From Gemmatimonadales bacterium (lineage in GTDB: Bacteria; Gemmatimonadota; Gemmatimonadetes; Palauibacterales; Palauibacteraceae): DNA of 64,000 bases. Position 1 is the stretch's first letter; every line of letters begins with the position of its first letter. Position numbers and translations under genes: made by a program. The notes beneath the pieces were generated by a model. It was not told the origin of the DNA and ran no database searches. It worked only from the letters and a program-made list of their open reading frames with translations. Positions 22,544 to 31,020 of this stretch are shown in pieces. The stretch is taken from positions 1 to 64,000 of the forward strand of contig VXOJ01000036.1 in assembly GCA_009840115.1 (NCBI GenBank). Direction: 5' to 3'.

Positions 22544-23731
22544 TCACGTCCCGACCCGGGCGAGGTAGCTCTCCACGTTGGACCGCATCTCCGCGAGGCT
22601 GTCGCCGCCGAACTTCTCGATCCACGCGTCCGCCAGCACCAGCGCCATCATCGCCTCCCCGACGATCCCGGCGGCGGGCACCGCGCACACGTCGCTTCGC
22701 TCGAGGACCGCCTTGGCGGGTTCTCCGGTCCGGGTGTCCACGCTGTCCAGAGGGCGGCGCAGCGAACTGAGCGGCTTCATCGCCACGCGGGCGACGATGT
22801 CGCCTCCCGTCGTCATGCCGCCTTCCAGGCCTCCGGCGTTGTTCCGCCGCCGCCTGTAGCCTCCGCTCCCGCCACGCGCCGGGTCCCTTTCGATCTCGTC
22901 GTGGACATCGGACCCCCGGTGACGCGCGGCTTCGAATCCCATTCCGATCTCGACGCCCTTCATCGCGTGGATCGACATCATCGCGCCACCGATGCGACCG
23001 CCGAGGCGGGTCTCCCACGTGACGTGGCTCCCGAGGCCCACGGGCACGCCACGCGCGACGACCTCGAACACGCCTCCCAGCGAGTCGCCGGCGCGGCGGG
23101 CCGCATCGATCGCGTCGACCATCGCGGCGGTCGCATCGGGGTCGATGCAGCGCACGGGCGACGCGTCGGCCACGGCCAGCAGATCCTCCGGCAGCGGCAA
23201 CCCGGGCGGCGCCTCCGCCGGACCGATCGACACCACGTGACTCTCGACGCGCACGCCGAACTCGCCCAGCAACCGCTTGGCCACGGCCCCGGCGGCGACG
23301 CGCGCGGCGGTCTCCCGCGCGCTCGCCCGCTCGAGGATGTCGCGGGCGTCCTTCCGTCCGTACTTGAGCATCCCCGCGAGGTCGGCGTGTCCCGGCCGCG
23401 GCAGGTACACCCGGCGCAGGAGTTCGTCGTCGTCCACCTCCGGCGCCTCGACCGCCATCGCCGCGCCCCAGTTCCTGAAGTCGCGGTTGGGGATCCGGAT
23501 CGCGACCGGAGCCCCCAGCGTCTCCCCGAGGCGGACGCCGCCGAAGATCTCGCCCACGTCCTTCTCGATCTTCATGCGGCCCCCGCGGCCGTGCCCGCCC
23601 TGCCGGCGCGCCAGCTCCCGCGCGATATCGTCGGGCGCGAGCGCCAATCCGGCGGGGATCCCCTCCAGTACGGCGACCACGGCGGGGCCGTGCGTTTCGC
23701 CCGCCGTGGTCAACCTCAGACACCTCAGCAT
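22544..23731 (-). CDS. aroC: Chorismate synthase
   Basis: Converts 5-enolpyruvylshikimate-3-phosphate to chorismate using reduced FMN. The 395-residue product has the family signatures GETHGP, GRGGRMKIE, and GGMTTGGDIVARVAMKP. The ATG at 23731 was preferred over an upstream in-frame start at 23788, because it gives the conserved MLRCLRLTTAGETHG N-terminus and has GAGG at a proper distance. It follows pilQ by 106 bp, where a separate promoter could lie, and is 1 bp from aroK. Confidence 0.95.
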   Translation of the reverse strand: MLRCLRLTTAGETHGPAVVAVLEGIPAGLALAPDDIARELARRQGGHGRGGRMKIEKDVGEIFGGVRLGETLGAPVAIRIPNRDFRNWGAAMAVEAPEVDDDELLRRVYLPRPGHADLAGMLKYGRKDARDILERASARETAARVAAGAVAKRLLGEFGVRVESHVVSIGPAEAPPGLPLPEDLLAVADASPVRCIDPDATAAMVDAIDAARRAGDSLGGVFEVVARGVPVGLGSHVTWETRLGGRIGGAMMSIHAMKGVEIGMGFEAARHRGSDVHDEIERDPARGGSGGYRRRRNNAGGLEGGMTTGGDIVARVAMKPLSSLRRPLDSVDTRTGEPAKAVLERSDVCAVPAAGIVGEAMMALVLADAWIEKFGGDSLAEMRSNVESYLARVGT

Positions 23732-23837
23732 TCCGTCCTCATCGCGTGAACATCGCGTGGACCTCTCCTCATCGAACGGCCGTTCCAACGGCGGGAAAAG
23801 GATGCGCCGAGGGCGGGAGCCGCAACCTGCCGCCCTC

Positions 23838-25601
23838 CTAGCGACCCCCGGGCCGGCGCCGGACGATGTGGGGCGTGACGAGGATAATGAGGTCCTGCTT
23901 CACTTCGTTCTCCTTGGTGCTTCGGAACAGATTTCCGATCAGCGGGAGGTTCATCAGCCCGGGAATCCCGCTGCGGCTCCGGCTCACCTCGCTCAGCGTG
24001 AGCCCGCCGATCACGGCGGTTTCGCCGTCATCGAGCAGCAGTGTCGTCTCACCAATCTGCTTCTCGAACACGAAGCCCACATCCGAGAGTCCGAGCTTCA
24101 GACCGGACCGTTCGGCCATCAGTTCCAGCCGGATCTGGTCGTTGTTCGTCACGTGCGGCACGACATCCAGAATGATCCCCGTGTCCTCGAAGTCGACATT
24201 GACCCGCGCGGACTCGGTCTGGGCTCCCGGCTCCAGGACCCGGATCGGGGTGCGTTCGCCGACCTGGATCCTTGCGTGCGCGTGGTCCACGACCTGGATC
24301 GAGGGCGCCGCCTGGACGTCCGACAACTGGTGGGACTCGAGCGCTTCGAGGAACGAGAAGAGGGAGAACTCCCCGAACGCCACGGCCGTCAGAATCTGGA
24401 GGGCGGGCCCGATCGGACGATCGTTCGCGTTCGCCAACGCCGCGACCGCGGAACCTCCCAGGCTCACGAGCGTTTCGTTCGTCCGCCGGACAAACCCCTG
24501 ATCGACGGTGCCGTCGCCGTCCACATCCACGAGTTGGGGCGGCGCGTTGGGATCGGGCACCGCGATGAAGTCGTTGAGGCCCTGCTCCACGACGTCGCCG
24601 TTCCGCTCCTTGAGGTCGTACACGATCCCCAGTTGCTGCACGTCCGTCCGATCGACGAACACGATCTTCGCCTCGATCGCGACCTGGGGGAGCCGCCGGT
24701 CCAGCGCCGCGATGATCGTATCCATCCGCGCGACGACGGACGGTGCGTCGGTCACAATGACGGTGTTGCTGCCCGAGAAAGACACGACCTGGCCGCGGTT
24801 GGGCGTGGCCAGGTGTCGGAGCGTCTCGGCCACGGAATCCGCCCGCGCGTAGTTGACCCGGATCACGCGCGTCTCGCTGAGCAGTTGATCCCGCGCCTGG
24901 AGGTTCTCCAGCCAGTCCACGACGATGATTCCGCTCTCGGTCCGGTGCCAGCCGAGGTTCTGGGCCGACAGGATCGCGTTGAGCGCCACGTCCCACGGCT
25001 GGTCGCGGATGTCGATGCCTCGAACGATGACGGACGCGACATCCCCGTTCGGGACGACGGAGATGTCCGCGAACTCGGAGAACCCGGCGAGGACGTCGAA
25101 CATGCTGGCGCTGTCGTACACCACCGAGATGCGCGGTTCGGTCTCCGGCACGACGGGCAGCGGTGCGGCAACACCCTGGACCTCCGTCTCGGAAGCCTCC
25201 GGAACATCCGTCGTGGACCAGGCCGGAAATGGCGGCCCGGGGTTGCGGAAGGTCACGCGAATCGCTCCGGAGTCCGCGGCGACGCGGTAGGCGACTTGCC
25301 GATCGAGGTCGAACACGAGCCGTATCGTCTCGGGCCGGAACTGGGTTGAACGCAGGCCGAGCACTCCGCCGCGGTCGATCCGGTTGTAGCGGCCCTGCGC
25401 CAGTCCCGCATTCGCCCCCCTGATGTCCAGGAGCAGCCGCGGCGGGTTGGTGAGCATCATGTGGCGGTGCGTGGCCGGTCCGTCGAGGACCACCGTGATC
25501 TCGGTGTCCGTCCCCTCCGGCGCGATCCTCACTTCCCGCATATCGGCTGCGGGCGTCGCCGCAAGCGCTACGGCGAAGGGGAGAATGATGCGCGAGATCA
25601 T
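23838..25601 (-). CDS. pilQ: Type IV pilus secretin PilQ
   Basis: Outer-membrane secretin through which the pilus exits. The 587-residue product has an N-terminal hydrophobic signal segment, one AMIN domain (about 25-110), an STN/secretin-N0 domain (about 160-230), a NolW-type N1 domain (about 240-320), and the C-terminal secretin domain with VPHVTNNDQIRLE and VIGGL...IPGLMNLPLIGNLFR (as separated motifs). It is a little shorter than proteobacterial PilQ, with only one AMIN domain. ATG at 25601 overlaps the pilP stop by 4 bp. It ends the pilMNOPQ operon. Confidence 0.93.
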   Translation of the reverse strand: MISRIILPFAVALAATPAADMREVRIAPEGTDTEITVVLDGPATHRHMMLTNPPRLLLDIRGANAGLAQGRYNRIDRGGVLGLRSTQFRPETIRLVFDLDRQVAYRVAADSGAIRVTFRNPGPPFPAWSTTDVPEASETEVQGVAAPLPVVPETEPRISVVYDSASMFDVLAGFSEFADISVVPNGDVASVIVRGIDIRDQPWDVALNAILSAQNLGWHRTESGIIVVDWLENLQARDQLLSETRVIRVNYARADSVAETLRHLATPNRGQVVSFSGSNTVIVTDAPSVVARMDTIIAALDRRLPQVAIEAKIVFVDRTDVQQLGIVYDLKERNGDVVEQGLNDFIAVPDPNAPPQLVDVDGDGTVDQGFVRRTNETLVSLGGSAVAALANANDRPIGPALQILTAVAFGEFSLFSFLEALESHQLSDVQAAPSIQVVDHAHARIQVGERTPIRVLEPGAQTESARVNVDFEDTGIILDVVPHVTNNDQIRLELMAERSGLKLGLSDVGFVFEKQIGETTLLLDDGETAVIGGLTLSEVSRSRSGIPGLMNLPLIGNLFRSTKENEVKQDLIILVTPHIVRRRPGGR

Positions 25602-26002
25602 GCTCCTGTCCCCCGTTCGCGCCGTACGCGCAGCGTCTCGCGACGGCTGACCCCGAAGCTCGTGATCACGAAATCCACCTCCTCCGTACGGATTTGTAAG
25701 ACCCGGGCCGCGCCGATGTTGTCGCGTTCGCGGGCACGGTAGCGCCGCCCGGTCGTTCGATCGATCAGAATCGCCACGCTTCCGAGTTGCGGGGTGTACA
25801 GCACGCCGACCAGCGCAAGGTCGTCGAAACGGGGCCCCGCCCGCGTGTCGAGGTGAAGCGGCTGGAACGGGTCGCGGCGGTCGAAGGCGGGGTAGGTGAA
25901 GACCTCCCGCTCGTAGATCGGCGGTCGCGTCTGTGCCGCGACCTCCCACGGCCCGGTCCCGCACGTCGCGGCGAGCACCGCGGCAAGAGTCAGGCGATTC
26001 AT
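25598..26002 (-). CDS. pilP: Type IV pilus assembly lipoprotein-like protein PilP
   Basis: A 134-residue protein in the pilP position. It carries the family's YDPAGRRDPF-like motif as FDRRDPFQPL (about 46-55) and the VGVLY...A-I-L-I-D pattern of the HR domain (about 70-100). The N-terminus has a signal sequence (MNRLTLAAVLAATCGTG) with a Cys in a weak lipobox context. PilP links PilQ to the inner-membrane PilMNO platform. ATG at 26002 overlaps pilO by 4 bp and its stop overlaps pilQ. Confidence 0.8.
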   Translation of the reverse strand: MNRLTLAAVLAATCGTGPWEVAAQTRPPIYEREVFTYPAFDRRDPFQPLHLDTRAGPRFDDLALVGVLYTPQLGSVAILIDRTTGRRYRARERDNIGAARVLQIRTEEVDFVITSFGVSRRETLRVRRERGTGA

Positions 26003-26583
26003 CTTGCCTCCGGCGAAGGGATGTCCTCGGGCGGCAGCACGAAGGTCTCGAGGCTGAAGCGGACGTGTACGAGTTGCCGCCCCGAGTCGGCGATCCGGGA
26101 AGGGACGATCTCGTCGACCTCGGGCCGGACGAGGCGGGCGAAGCCGGCGATTCGCGTCAGGAGCGTCCCGACATCGTGGTAGGCCCCCTCGACCTGAAGC
26201 GCCCACTGCTGCCGCACGAAGTACCCGGTGGAGTCGGCCACGGGATCGGCGGGCAGTGCGTGGACGAGTTCGAGGCCCAGCGACTGCGTTTCGGCCGCGA
26301 TGGCTTCATAGATGGCCTCGACCTCACCCTCTCGCGGAACAAGCCGTTGCAGCTCCGCGAGTTGCCGTTCACCGAGCGCGAGATCCTCGCGCATCGCATC
26401 CAGGGTGCCGTCACCCAGCTCGGCGATCGCGTTAACCCGCTCGGCCCGCTCCACCCGCTCCGCCAACGCGGCCAGTTCCGCCTTGCGCGGGTTCCAGAAG
26501 CGCAGCTGGAAGGCCGTCCCACAGCCCAGCAGGAGTATGAGCCCAAGCACCCGGTACTGAGCGCGGGGATCCCTGGGCAGCAC
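25999..26583 (-). CDS. pilO: Type IV pilus inner-membrane protein PilO
   Basis: Alignment-complex protein, 194 residues: one transmembrane helix near residues 10-27, a coiled-coil stretch (about 30-75), and a ferredoxin-like periplasmic domain. The start is taken as GTG at 26583, 2 bp after the pilN stop; a longer frame upstream covers pilN and is a shadow. It forms a heterodimer with PilN in the family model. Confidence 0.8.
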   Translation of the reverse strand: MLPRDPRAQYRVLGLILLLGCGTAFQLRFWNPRKAELAALAERVERAERVNAIAELGDGTLDAMREDLALGERQLAELQRLVPREGEVEAIYEAIAAETQSLGLELVHALPADPVADSTGYFVRQQWALQVEGAYHDVGTLLTRIAGFARLVRPEVDEIVPSRIADSGRQLVHVRFSLETFVLPPEDIPSPEAR

Positions 26584-26585
26584 GG

Positions 26586-27206
26586 TCAGGTGGGCTCGAC
26601 CCGCCGCAGGGCGGGGGCATGGGCGAACCGAAGCACGAGGGTGAAGGCCTGCCGGGAGCCCTGATCGGAATCGGACCCCTGCTGCTGGCTTCCGATGATC
26701 TTCACATCGGCGATGTGGTTCGACATCCCCAGGCCTCGGACGAACTCCGTGATCGCGAGCGGATTGCCCGCAACGCCCTGGAGTTCGACCGCAAGGTCGG
26801 GCGGCGCCGACAGTTGACGCAGCGAAGTCAGCCAGGCCGGGGGCGGGAGCGCGCGGCTGATTTCGTCCATCAGGTGCGGCCACGCGAACCGGTCCCGGTC
26901 CAGCTGTTCGACCAGTGCGACACGCTCGCGGATCTCGCGAGACCTTTCCGTCAGACTGTCACTTGCGGCCCGGAGCTCGGCGAGCCGCGCCGAGTCCGCC
27001 ACGACCGCTTCGAGACGCGCCCCGAGTTCCCGGGCTTCGGTCCGCTGCAGCCACCACAGCGCGGCCGTGCCCGGCAGGATCGTCAGCGCCGAAATCAGCA
27101 GTGCGACACCCCAAACGTCGATGCGGAGGACGCTCCCGGCAGTCTCGTCGGTCACGAACCCTTGCCGCGCACGCGGGGAGTCGGGCAGAAGGTTGATCTC
27201 GATCAT
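26586..27206 (-). CDS. pilN: Type IV pilus inner-membrane protein PilN
   Basis: A 206-residue protein beginning with MIEINLLPDS, the conserved cytoplasmic INLLP motif that docks into PilM. A transmembrane helix (about 30-50), a coiled coil, and a periplasmic ferredoxin-like domain follow. ATG at 27206, 22 bp downstream of pilM. Confidence 0.85.
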   Translation of the reverse strand: MIEINLLPDSPRARQGFVTDETAGSVLRIDVWGVALLISALTILPGTAALWWLQRTEARELGARLEAVVADSARLAELRAASDSLTERSREIRERVALVEQLDRDRFAWPHLMDEISRALPPPAWLTSLRQLSAPPDLAVELQGVAGNPLAITEFVRGLGMSNHIADVKIIGSQQQGSDSDQGSRQAFTLVLRFAHAPALRRVEPT

Positions 27207-27228
27207 GGCCGTTCCCGCCTCTCCACGG

Positions 27229-28188
27229 TCAGGCACCCCGGACCGGGGACCTGAGGGCCAGCCCGACCGAGAGCATGAGCAGCGGCGCCACCGAGCCCAG
27301 GTCTGCCCGGTCCGCGACATCGGGCGCAACCTCGATGCGTTCGAACGCACTCGCGAGGCGCGTTTCGACGCCGGTTGTATCTGCGAGGATCTCGACCAGT
27401 CCGGACGCCGTGGCTCCTCCCCCGCACAGGTAGGCGCGTGCGATCCCCGGTCCTGTCTCTACGAACGCCCCCGCCCGGTCGATGCCGCGCGCGATCCGGC
27501 GGGCGCACTCGTCCAGCTCGTTCGCGGTCGGAGCGCCGATGGCCAGTTCCCGGGTCAGCAGGGGAAGTCCGTTTCGGAGCAGGTGTATGGCCGTCGACTG
27601 GACCCCGATGTCGACCAGCACGGTCACACCCTTCATGGCGGTCGGATGGTTCGCCTCGAAGGCGTTGCGAAGGGCCAGGGCTTCCACGTCGATGACCGTG
27701 GGGTTCAGGTCGGCCCGCCGCAGGAGTGCGACCCGCGTCTGGACGACGTCGCGCTTCGCCGCCGCCAGCAACACGGTCATCGTCGAGCCTTCGCCCTTCG
27801 GATCGATGATCGCGAAGTCCAGTTCCACGTTCTTCATGTCGAAGGGGACGTGCTGCTCGGCTTCCCACGGCATCACGGCGCGGGCCTCCGCCTCATCCAT
27901 CCGGTCGATTTCGATCACCTTGCTCAGGACGTCGCGCCCGCCGATGCCGATGACGACATCGTGGGGCTTGATTCGCTCCCGCCTGAACATCGAGGAAAGC
28001 GTGTCGGCGACGCGCTCCGGCTCCCGGATCGTGCCACCGCGCACGGCGTCCGGCTCGTTGGCAGCGGTCGCGAGGGCGGTCAGGCGCGGCCCGTTTTCGC
28101 CATGCTCGATCACCGCGGCCTTGCTGAAGCCGCTGCCGATATCGAGTCCGACGGTCGCTTTCCGGCGCCGCAATCCGAATCGCCCCAT
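27229..28188 (-). CDS. pilM: Type IV pilus assembly ATPase-fold protein PilM
   Basis: Cytoplasmic actin-like protein (FtsA/PilM family), 319 residues, that binds the PilN N-terminus and connects the platform with the assembly motors. It has the VGLDIGSGFSKAAVI phosphate-1 motif, VVIGIGGRDVLSK, VLVDIGVQSTAIHL (phosphate 2) and YLCGGGATASGL (adenosine). ATG at 28188 lies 3 bp past the upstream minor-pilin gene. Confidence 0.9.
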   Translation of the reverse strand: MGRFGLRRRKATVGLDIGSGFSKAAVIEHGENGPRLTALATAANEPDAVRGGTIREPERVADTLSSMFRRERIKPHDVVIGIGGRDVLSKVIEIDRMDEAEARAVMPWEAEQHVPFDMKNVELDFAIIDPKGEGSTMTVLLAAAKRDVVQTRVALLRRADLNPTVIDVEALALRNAFEANHPTAMKGVTVLVDIGVQSTAIHLLRNGLPLLTRELAIGAPTANELDECARRIARGIDRAGAFVETGPGIARAYLCGGGATASGLVEILADTTGVETRLASAFERIEVAPDVADRADLGSVAPLLMLSVGLALRSPVRGA

Positions 28189-28191
28189 GTG

Positions 28192-29040
28192 TCAGTTTCG
28201 GAGCGACATCGCGTAGACGACCCGCCGACCCCCGGCGCGCCCGTTTCGGCCGATGGCCGTACCGGTCAGCCGGACCTCGCGCACGCGGGAAAGAGCCCCG
28301 GTCGATACGCGGGCCTGGATCGCGCCGCTCGACAACCGGTACTCGAACGCCGCGCCGGGCTCGAGTGGGGATACGAACTCCTGGCCGTTGCGCCGGATAG
28401 ACACCGTCGCCGACCCGGAAGCGGATCGGTGGATGGCGTAGGTGAGGCGCCCGTAGATGCGGGCGAGCGAGCCGGGCTCGGGCATCGGGGCGAGGCCTCC
28501 GCTCCAGCCGCTCGCGCGACGGAACCACCGGGTCGGCATCCGGTTCGCCGGATCCGCCCCGGCCGCCCGGCAAGCGGCCTCCGCCGCCGCCGAAACACCG
28601 GAAACGGGCGTAAGTCCGTCCGTGTAGACCCAGGCCGCCGAGTACGGTCCGGAAAGCGCCGTGCCGCGCCACCCGGACTGAAGGTTTGCGGCGATCGAAT
28701 CGTAGGCGAAGAGATCGACGGAGCCGCCGCTCGCCGTACCACATACGACGGCCCTCAACACGTCCACGCGGATGGACACCGTGTCGGGTGTCGCAAGCAG
28801 CAGGTCGCCCGGCCCGGCGGCGCGGATCTCCGGTCCCAGCCCATCAGACAGAGCGCGCGCGATCTGCGAGGCCTGGATCGTGTCCTCATTACGCAGATGG
28901 AAGGCGCTCTGACTCCCCAGCAGTCCGATGAGCAAGCCGATGAGCAGACCGGCCCCTGTCAGCGCGACCAGCATCTCGGCGAGCGTGAACCCCTCCTGGC
29001 GGCAGGCCCTGGCCGGCGCGAGGCGGCGTGGCACGCTCAT
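28192..29040 (-). CDS. Minor pilin, PilW-like prepilin
   Basis: A 282-residue prepilin-like protein with leader ending Gly17, cleavage before Phe18 and Glu22 at +5 (GFTLAEML), followed by a hydrophobic helix. The large C-terminal domain is Ser/Ala/Gly-rich. Length and position fit PilW-type pseudopilins that form the pilus tip or initiation complex. ATG at 29040 overlaps the previous prepilin gene (ATGA). Confidence 0.75.
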   Translation of the reverse strand: MSVPRRLAPARACRQEGFTLAEMLVALTGAGLLIGLLIGLLGSQSAFHLRNEDTIQASQIARALSDGLGPEIRAAGPGDLLLATPDTVSIRVDVLRAVVCGTASGGSVDLFAYDSIAANLQSGWRGTALSGPYSAAWVYTDGLTPVSGVSAAAEAACRAAGADPANRMPTRWFRRASGWSGGLAPMPEPGSLARIYGRLTYAIHRSASGSATVSIRRNGQEFVSPLEPGAAFEYRLSSGAIQARVSTGALSRVREVRLTGTAIGRNGRAGGRRVVYAMSLRN

Positions 29041-29405
29041 GGCGCCGCGGGCAGCGGGCGAGGGCGCGACAGGACGATCTCGAGCTCCGCCTCCGGGGCC
29101 GGCGGCAACGACACCGTCACTCGCGCGTGCTTGAGCCGCGGCGACCGTGCGGTCACATCGAGCGACACATCGAATCGACGTCCGCCGATGTCGGCAGCGC
29201 TCGTGCGGGAAGCCGCGGCGGCATGTCCGGCCCGCACAAGCGACTCCACGGCGTTTCGACCCGCGAGGGCGTGCTCCGTTTCCCACGCCGCACGGAGCGC
29301 CTGCGAACCGACCCCGAGCACTACGCCCGCCGCGCCAAGGACTCCGACGGACGTCACGACGATGGCCAGCAGCACCTCGACCAGACTGAAGCCCGCGGTC
29401 TTCAA
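29037..29405 (-). CDS. Minor pilin, PilV-like prepilin
   Basis: A 122-residue prepilin with a very short leader: MKTAG, cleaved before Phe6 (FSLVEVLL), Glu at +5. This resembles PilV/GspI-type minor pilins. It overlaps both neighbours by 4 bp, so the three minor-pilin genes are translated as a set. Confidence 0.78.
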   Translation of the reverse strand: MKTAGFSLVEVLLAIVVTSVGVLGAAGVVLGVGSQALRAAWETEHALAGRNAVESLVRAGHAAAASRTSAADIGGRRFDVSLDVTARSPRLKHARVTVSLPPAPEAELEIVLSRPRPLPAAP

Positions 29406-29869
29406 TGTCGAAAAGTCTCCGTGCGAACCTGGCCCACGAAGTTCGACACCAGCCGAATGCCTCGCCCGCCACGATACAGGTAGACGCTGCCGGGGGATCC
29501 GTGTCCCCGCGCGTTGAAACGGAGAGTTGAGGGCTGCAGCCGCAGCGAGTCGAGCCGACCGAGAACGTGTCTCCCGAGGTCGACGCGAGACAGCAGCGAC
29601 CCTCCCCGCCGCGATACTTCGAGCCGGGTCCCCGCGAGTGTCACCGCAGTCGGCACATGGGTCGCCACGGCGTGGAGACGTGCCAGCGTGAGTTGCGACT
29701 CCGCCACGCGGGCGGCTCGCGTCAGGCTGAAACGGGCGAGGGGTTCGCGAGAGATGATGAAGGTCGCGGCCAATCCTGCGACCGCCAGCGCGACCGCGAC
29801 CTCCACCAGACTGAACCCACTCCGCCCTGCGTGCGGTCCGGGCGGTCTACGTGATCCGTCTTGCTGCAC
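29402..29869 (-). CDS. Minor pilin, GspH/FimT-like prepilin
   Basis: A 155-residue prepilin of the GspH/FimT type: leader to Gly18, Phe19 at +1, Glu23 at +5 (GFSLVEVAVA), then a long helix and a small beta domain with LRFNARGHGSPGSVYL. The start is GTG at 29869. It lies 82 bp from pilA. Confidence 0.78.
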   Translation of the reverse strand: MQQDGSRRPPGPHAGRSGFSLVEVAVALAVAGLAATFIISREPLARFSLTRAARVAESQLTLARLHAVATHVPTAVTLAGTRLEVSRRGGSLLSRVDLGRHVLGRLDSLRLQPSTLRFNARGHGSPGSVYLYRGGRGIRLVSNFVGQVRTETFRH

Positions 29870-29951
29870 GGGGTGCTCCCTCTTCCTGAATGAGCGTTGC
29901 CGACTGTTTCCGTAAGCATGGTCCCCCGTGTCAACGGCGCATCAACGGCTG

Positions 29952-30377
29952 TTAGCAACTGGTAGCCTCGATGATCTGTCCGACGGCTCCCGAGGCGTTG
30001 CCGGCCGACGAATTGACGCACCATGTGTTCGGCGAGGATGCGTGTTTCGCCGTGATCTGGTAGCCGTCCAGATAGGCCGTCACCGTCAGCGCGACGTTCG
30101 TGCTGGCCTGGAAGTCCGGAGTGCCGTCGCCGTCCAGGTCCCCCGCTCCCCCCGCGGCCACGGCGATCGCGGCATACGCCTGGTGGTTGAAGAAGTACGC
30201 TTCCTCGGCCGTCATCAGGTTACGAATGTCGCTCTGCGCGGCGGCATCGAACGCCTTCTCCTTCGTGCTCGTGAACTGCGGAATCGCGATCGCCGCGAGA
30301 ATGCCGATGATGACGACCACGATCAGCAACTCGATCAGCGTGAACCCCTCCGCATCACTCCTCGTCGTTCTCCTCAT
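29952..30377 (-). CDS. pilA: Major type IV pilin PilA
   Basis: A 141-residue type IVa pilin: 11-residue leader ending Gly11, Phe12 at +1 and Glu16 at +5 (GFTLIELLIVVVIIGILAAIAIPQF region). It has a compact globular domain and a C-terminal disulfide region with Cys near 128 and Cys141. A Gly/Asp-rich DLDGDGTPDF loop could bind calcium. ATG at 30377 has AGGAGAGGG immediately upstream. The fold and size match a major pilin rather than a minor one; it is the first of the prepilin set in transcription order. Confidence 0.9.
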   Translation of the reverse strand: MRRTTRSDAEGFTLIELLIVVVIIGILAAIAIPQFTSTKEKAFDAAAQSDIRNLMTAEEAYFFNHQAYAAIAVAAGGAGDLDGDGTPDFQASTNVALTVTAYLDGYQITAKHASSPNTWCVNSSAGNASGAVGQIIEATSC

Positions 30378-30486
30378 CCCTCTCCTCACTTCCGCCCGGG
30401 TTGGATCCTCCGGCAGCACCTCCGGTGGGGCTGCTCGGGCCGCGGTTCCGGCGGGGCGCCGGTGACCGCGGACGGTTACCCCACAA

Positions 30487-30948
30487 TTAGACATCATCCA
30501 GCAACGGGGTCTCAACGTCCCAGTCGGGCGGTTCATCGAAGCCGGTCGCGGCACGGATTCGACCGTGCCGCACCGACAGGGTCAGCGAATGCACCCGTCC
30601 GGCGCCGTCGCGCAGCGGGCGGCGGATCTCCTGTGTCCCGGCCGACGGCTCGGGAGGCGGCAATCCCAGTGCGCGCAACGCCTTCGGCACCGTGTCGAAT
30701 CCTTCCGCGAAGACGGCCGTCCACGACCGGACGAGGGCCGGCCCGCCGATCCGATCCGGCCTGGCTCTCAGGCGCAGCGTCCAGTTGAGAGCCTCGAAGC
30801 GAAGCCAGCGGTCCCCTCCCACGCGCCGGTCCGCCGCCGCGCGTCCGTACCGCTCGAAGGCCGCATCGACCGGCTGGCCGAGGAGATCCCGCACGCAGGG
30901 AGCCGTCTGGCGGGGGATCGTGTCGTCGTCGTTTGTGCTCGCGGACAT
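30487..30948 (-). CDS. Hypothetical protein in the pilus cluster
   Basis: A 153-residue protein with no signal peptide or membrane segment. It begins MSASTNDDDTIPRQTAP and contains DLLGQPVDAAFERYGRAAADRRVGGDRWLRFE in pieces that suggest a small alpha/beta domain. No family is recognised. It sits between pilC and pilA in the same orientation, 72 bp after pilC and 109 bp before pilA, so it may be a pilus-linked accessory protein (inference). Confidence 0.55.
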   Translation of the reverse strand: MSASTNDDDTIPRQTAPCVRDLLGQPVDAAFERYGRAAADRRVGGDRWLRFEALNWTLRLRARPDRIGGPALVRSWTAVFAEGFDTVPKALRALGLPPPEPSAGTQEIRRPLRDGAGRVHSLTLSVRHGRIRAATGFDEPPDWDVETPLLDDV

Positions 30949-31020
30949 GCGCCAAGAAGAGGAACCGGGGGAAGCCCCGCAAGCCGCGGCGATCCACGGC
31001 CGGCGAGGGCCCCGGCCGCG

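Noticed and set aside
19557-22568. 1003-codon plus-strand frame across topA and aroK
   Set aside because: It is antisense to topA and aroK, which have full catalytic motifs.
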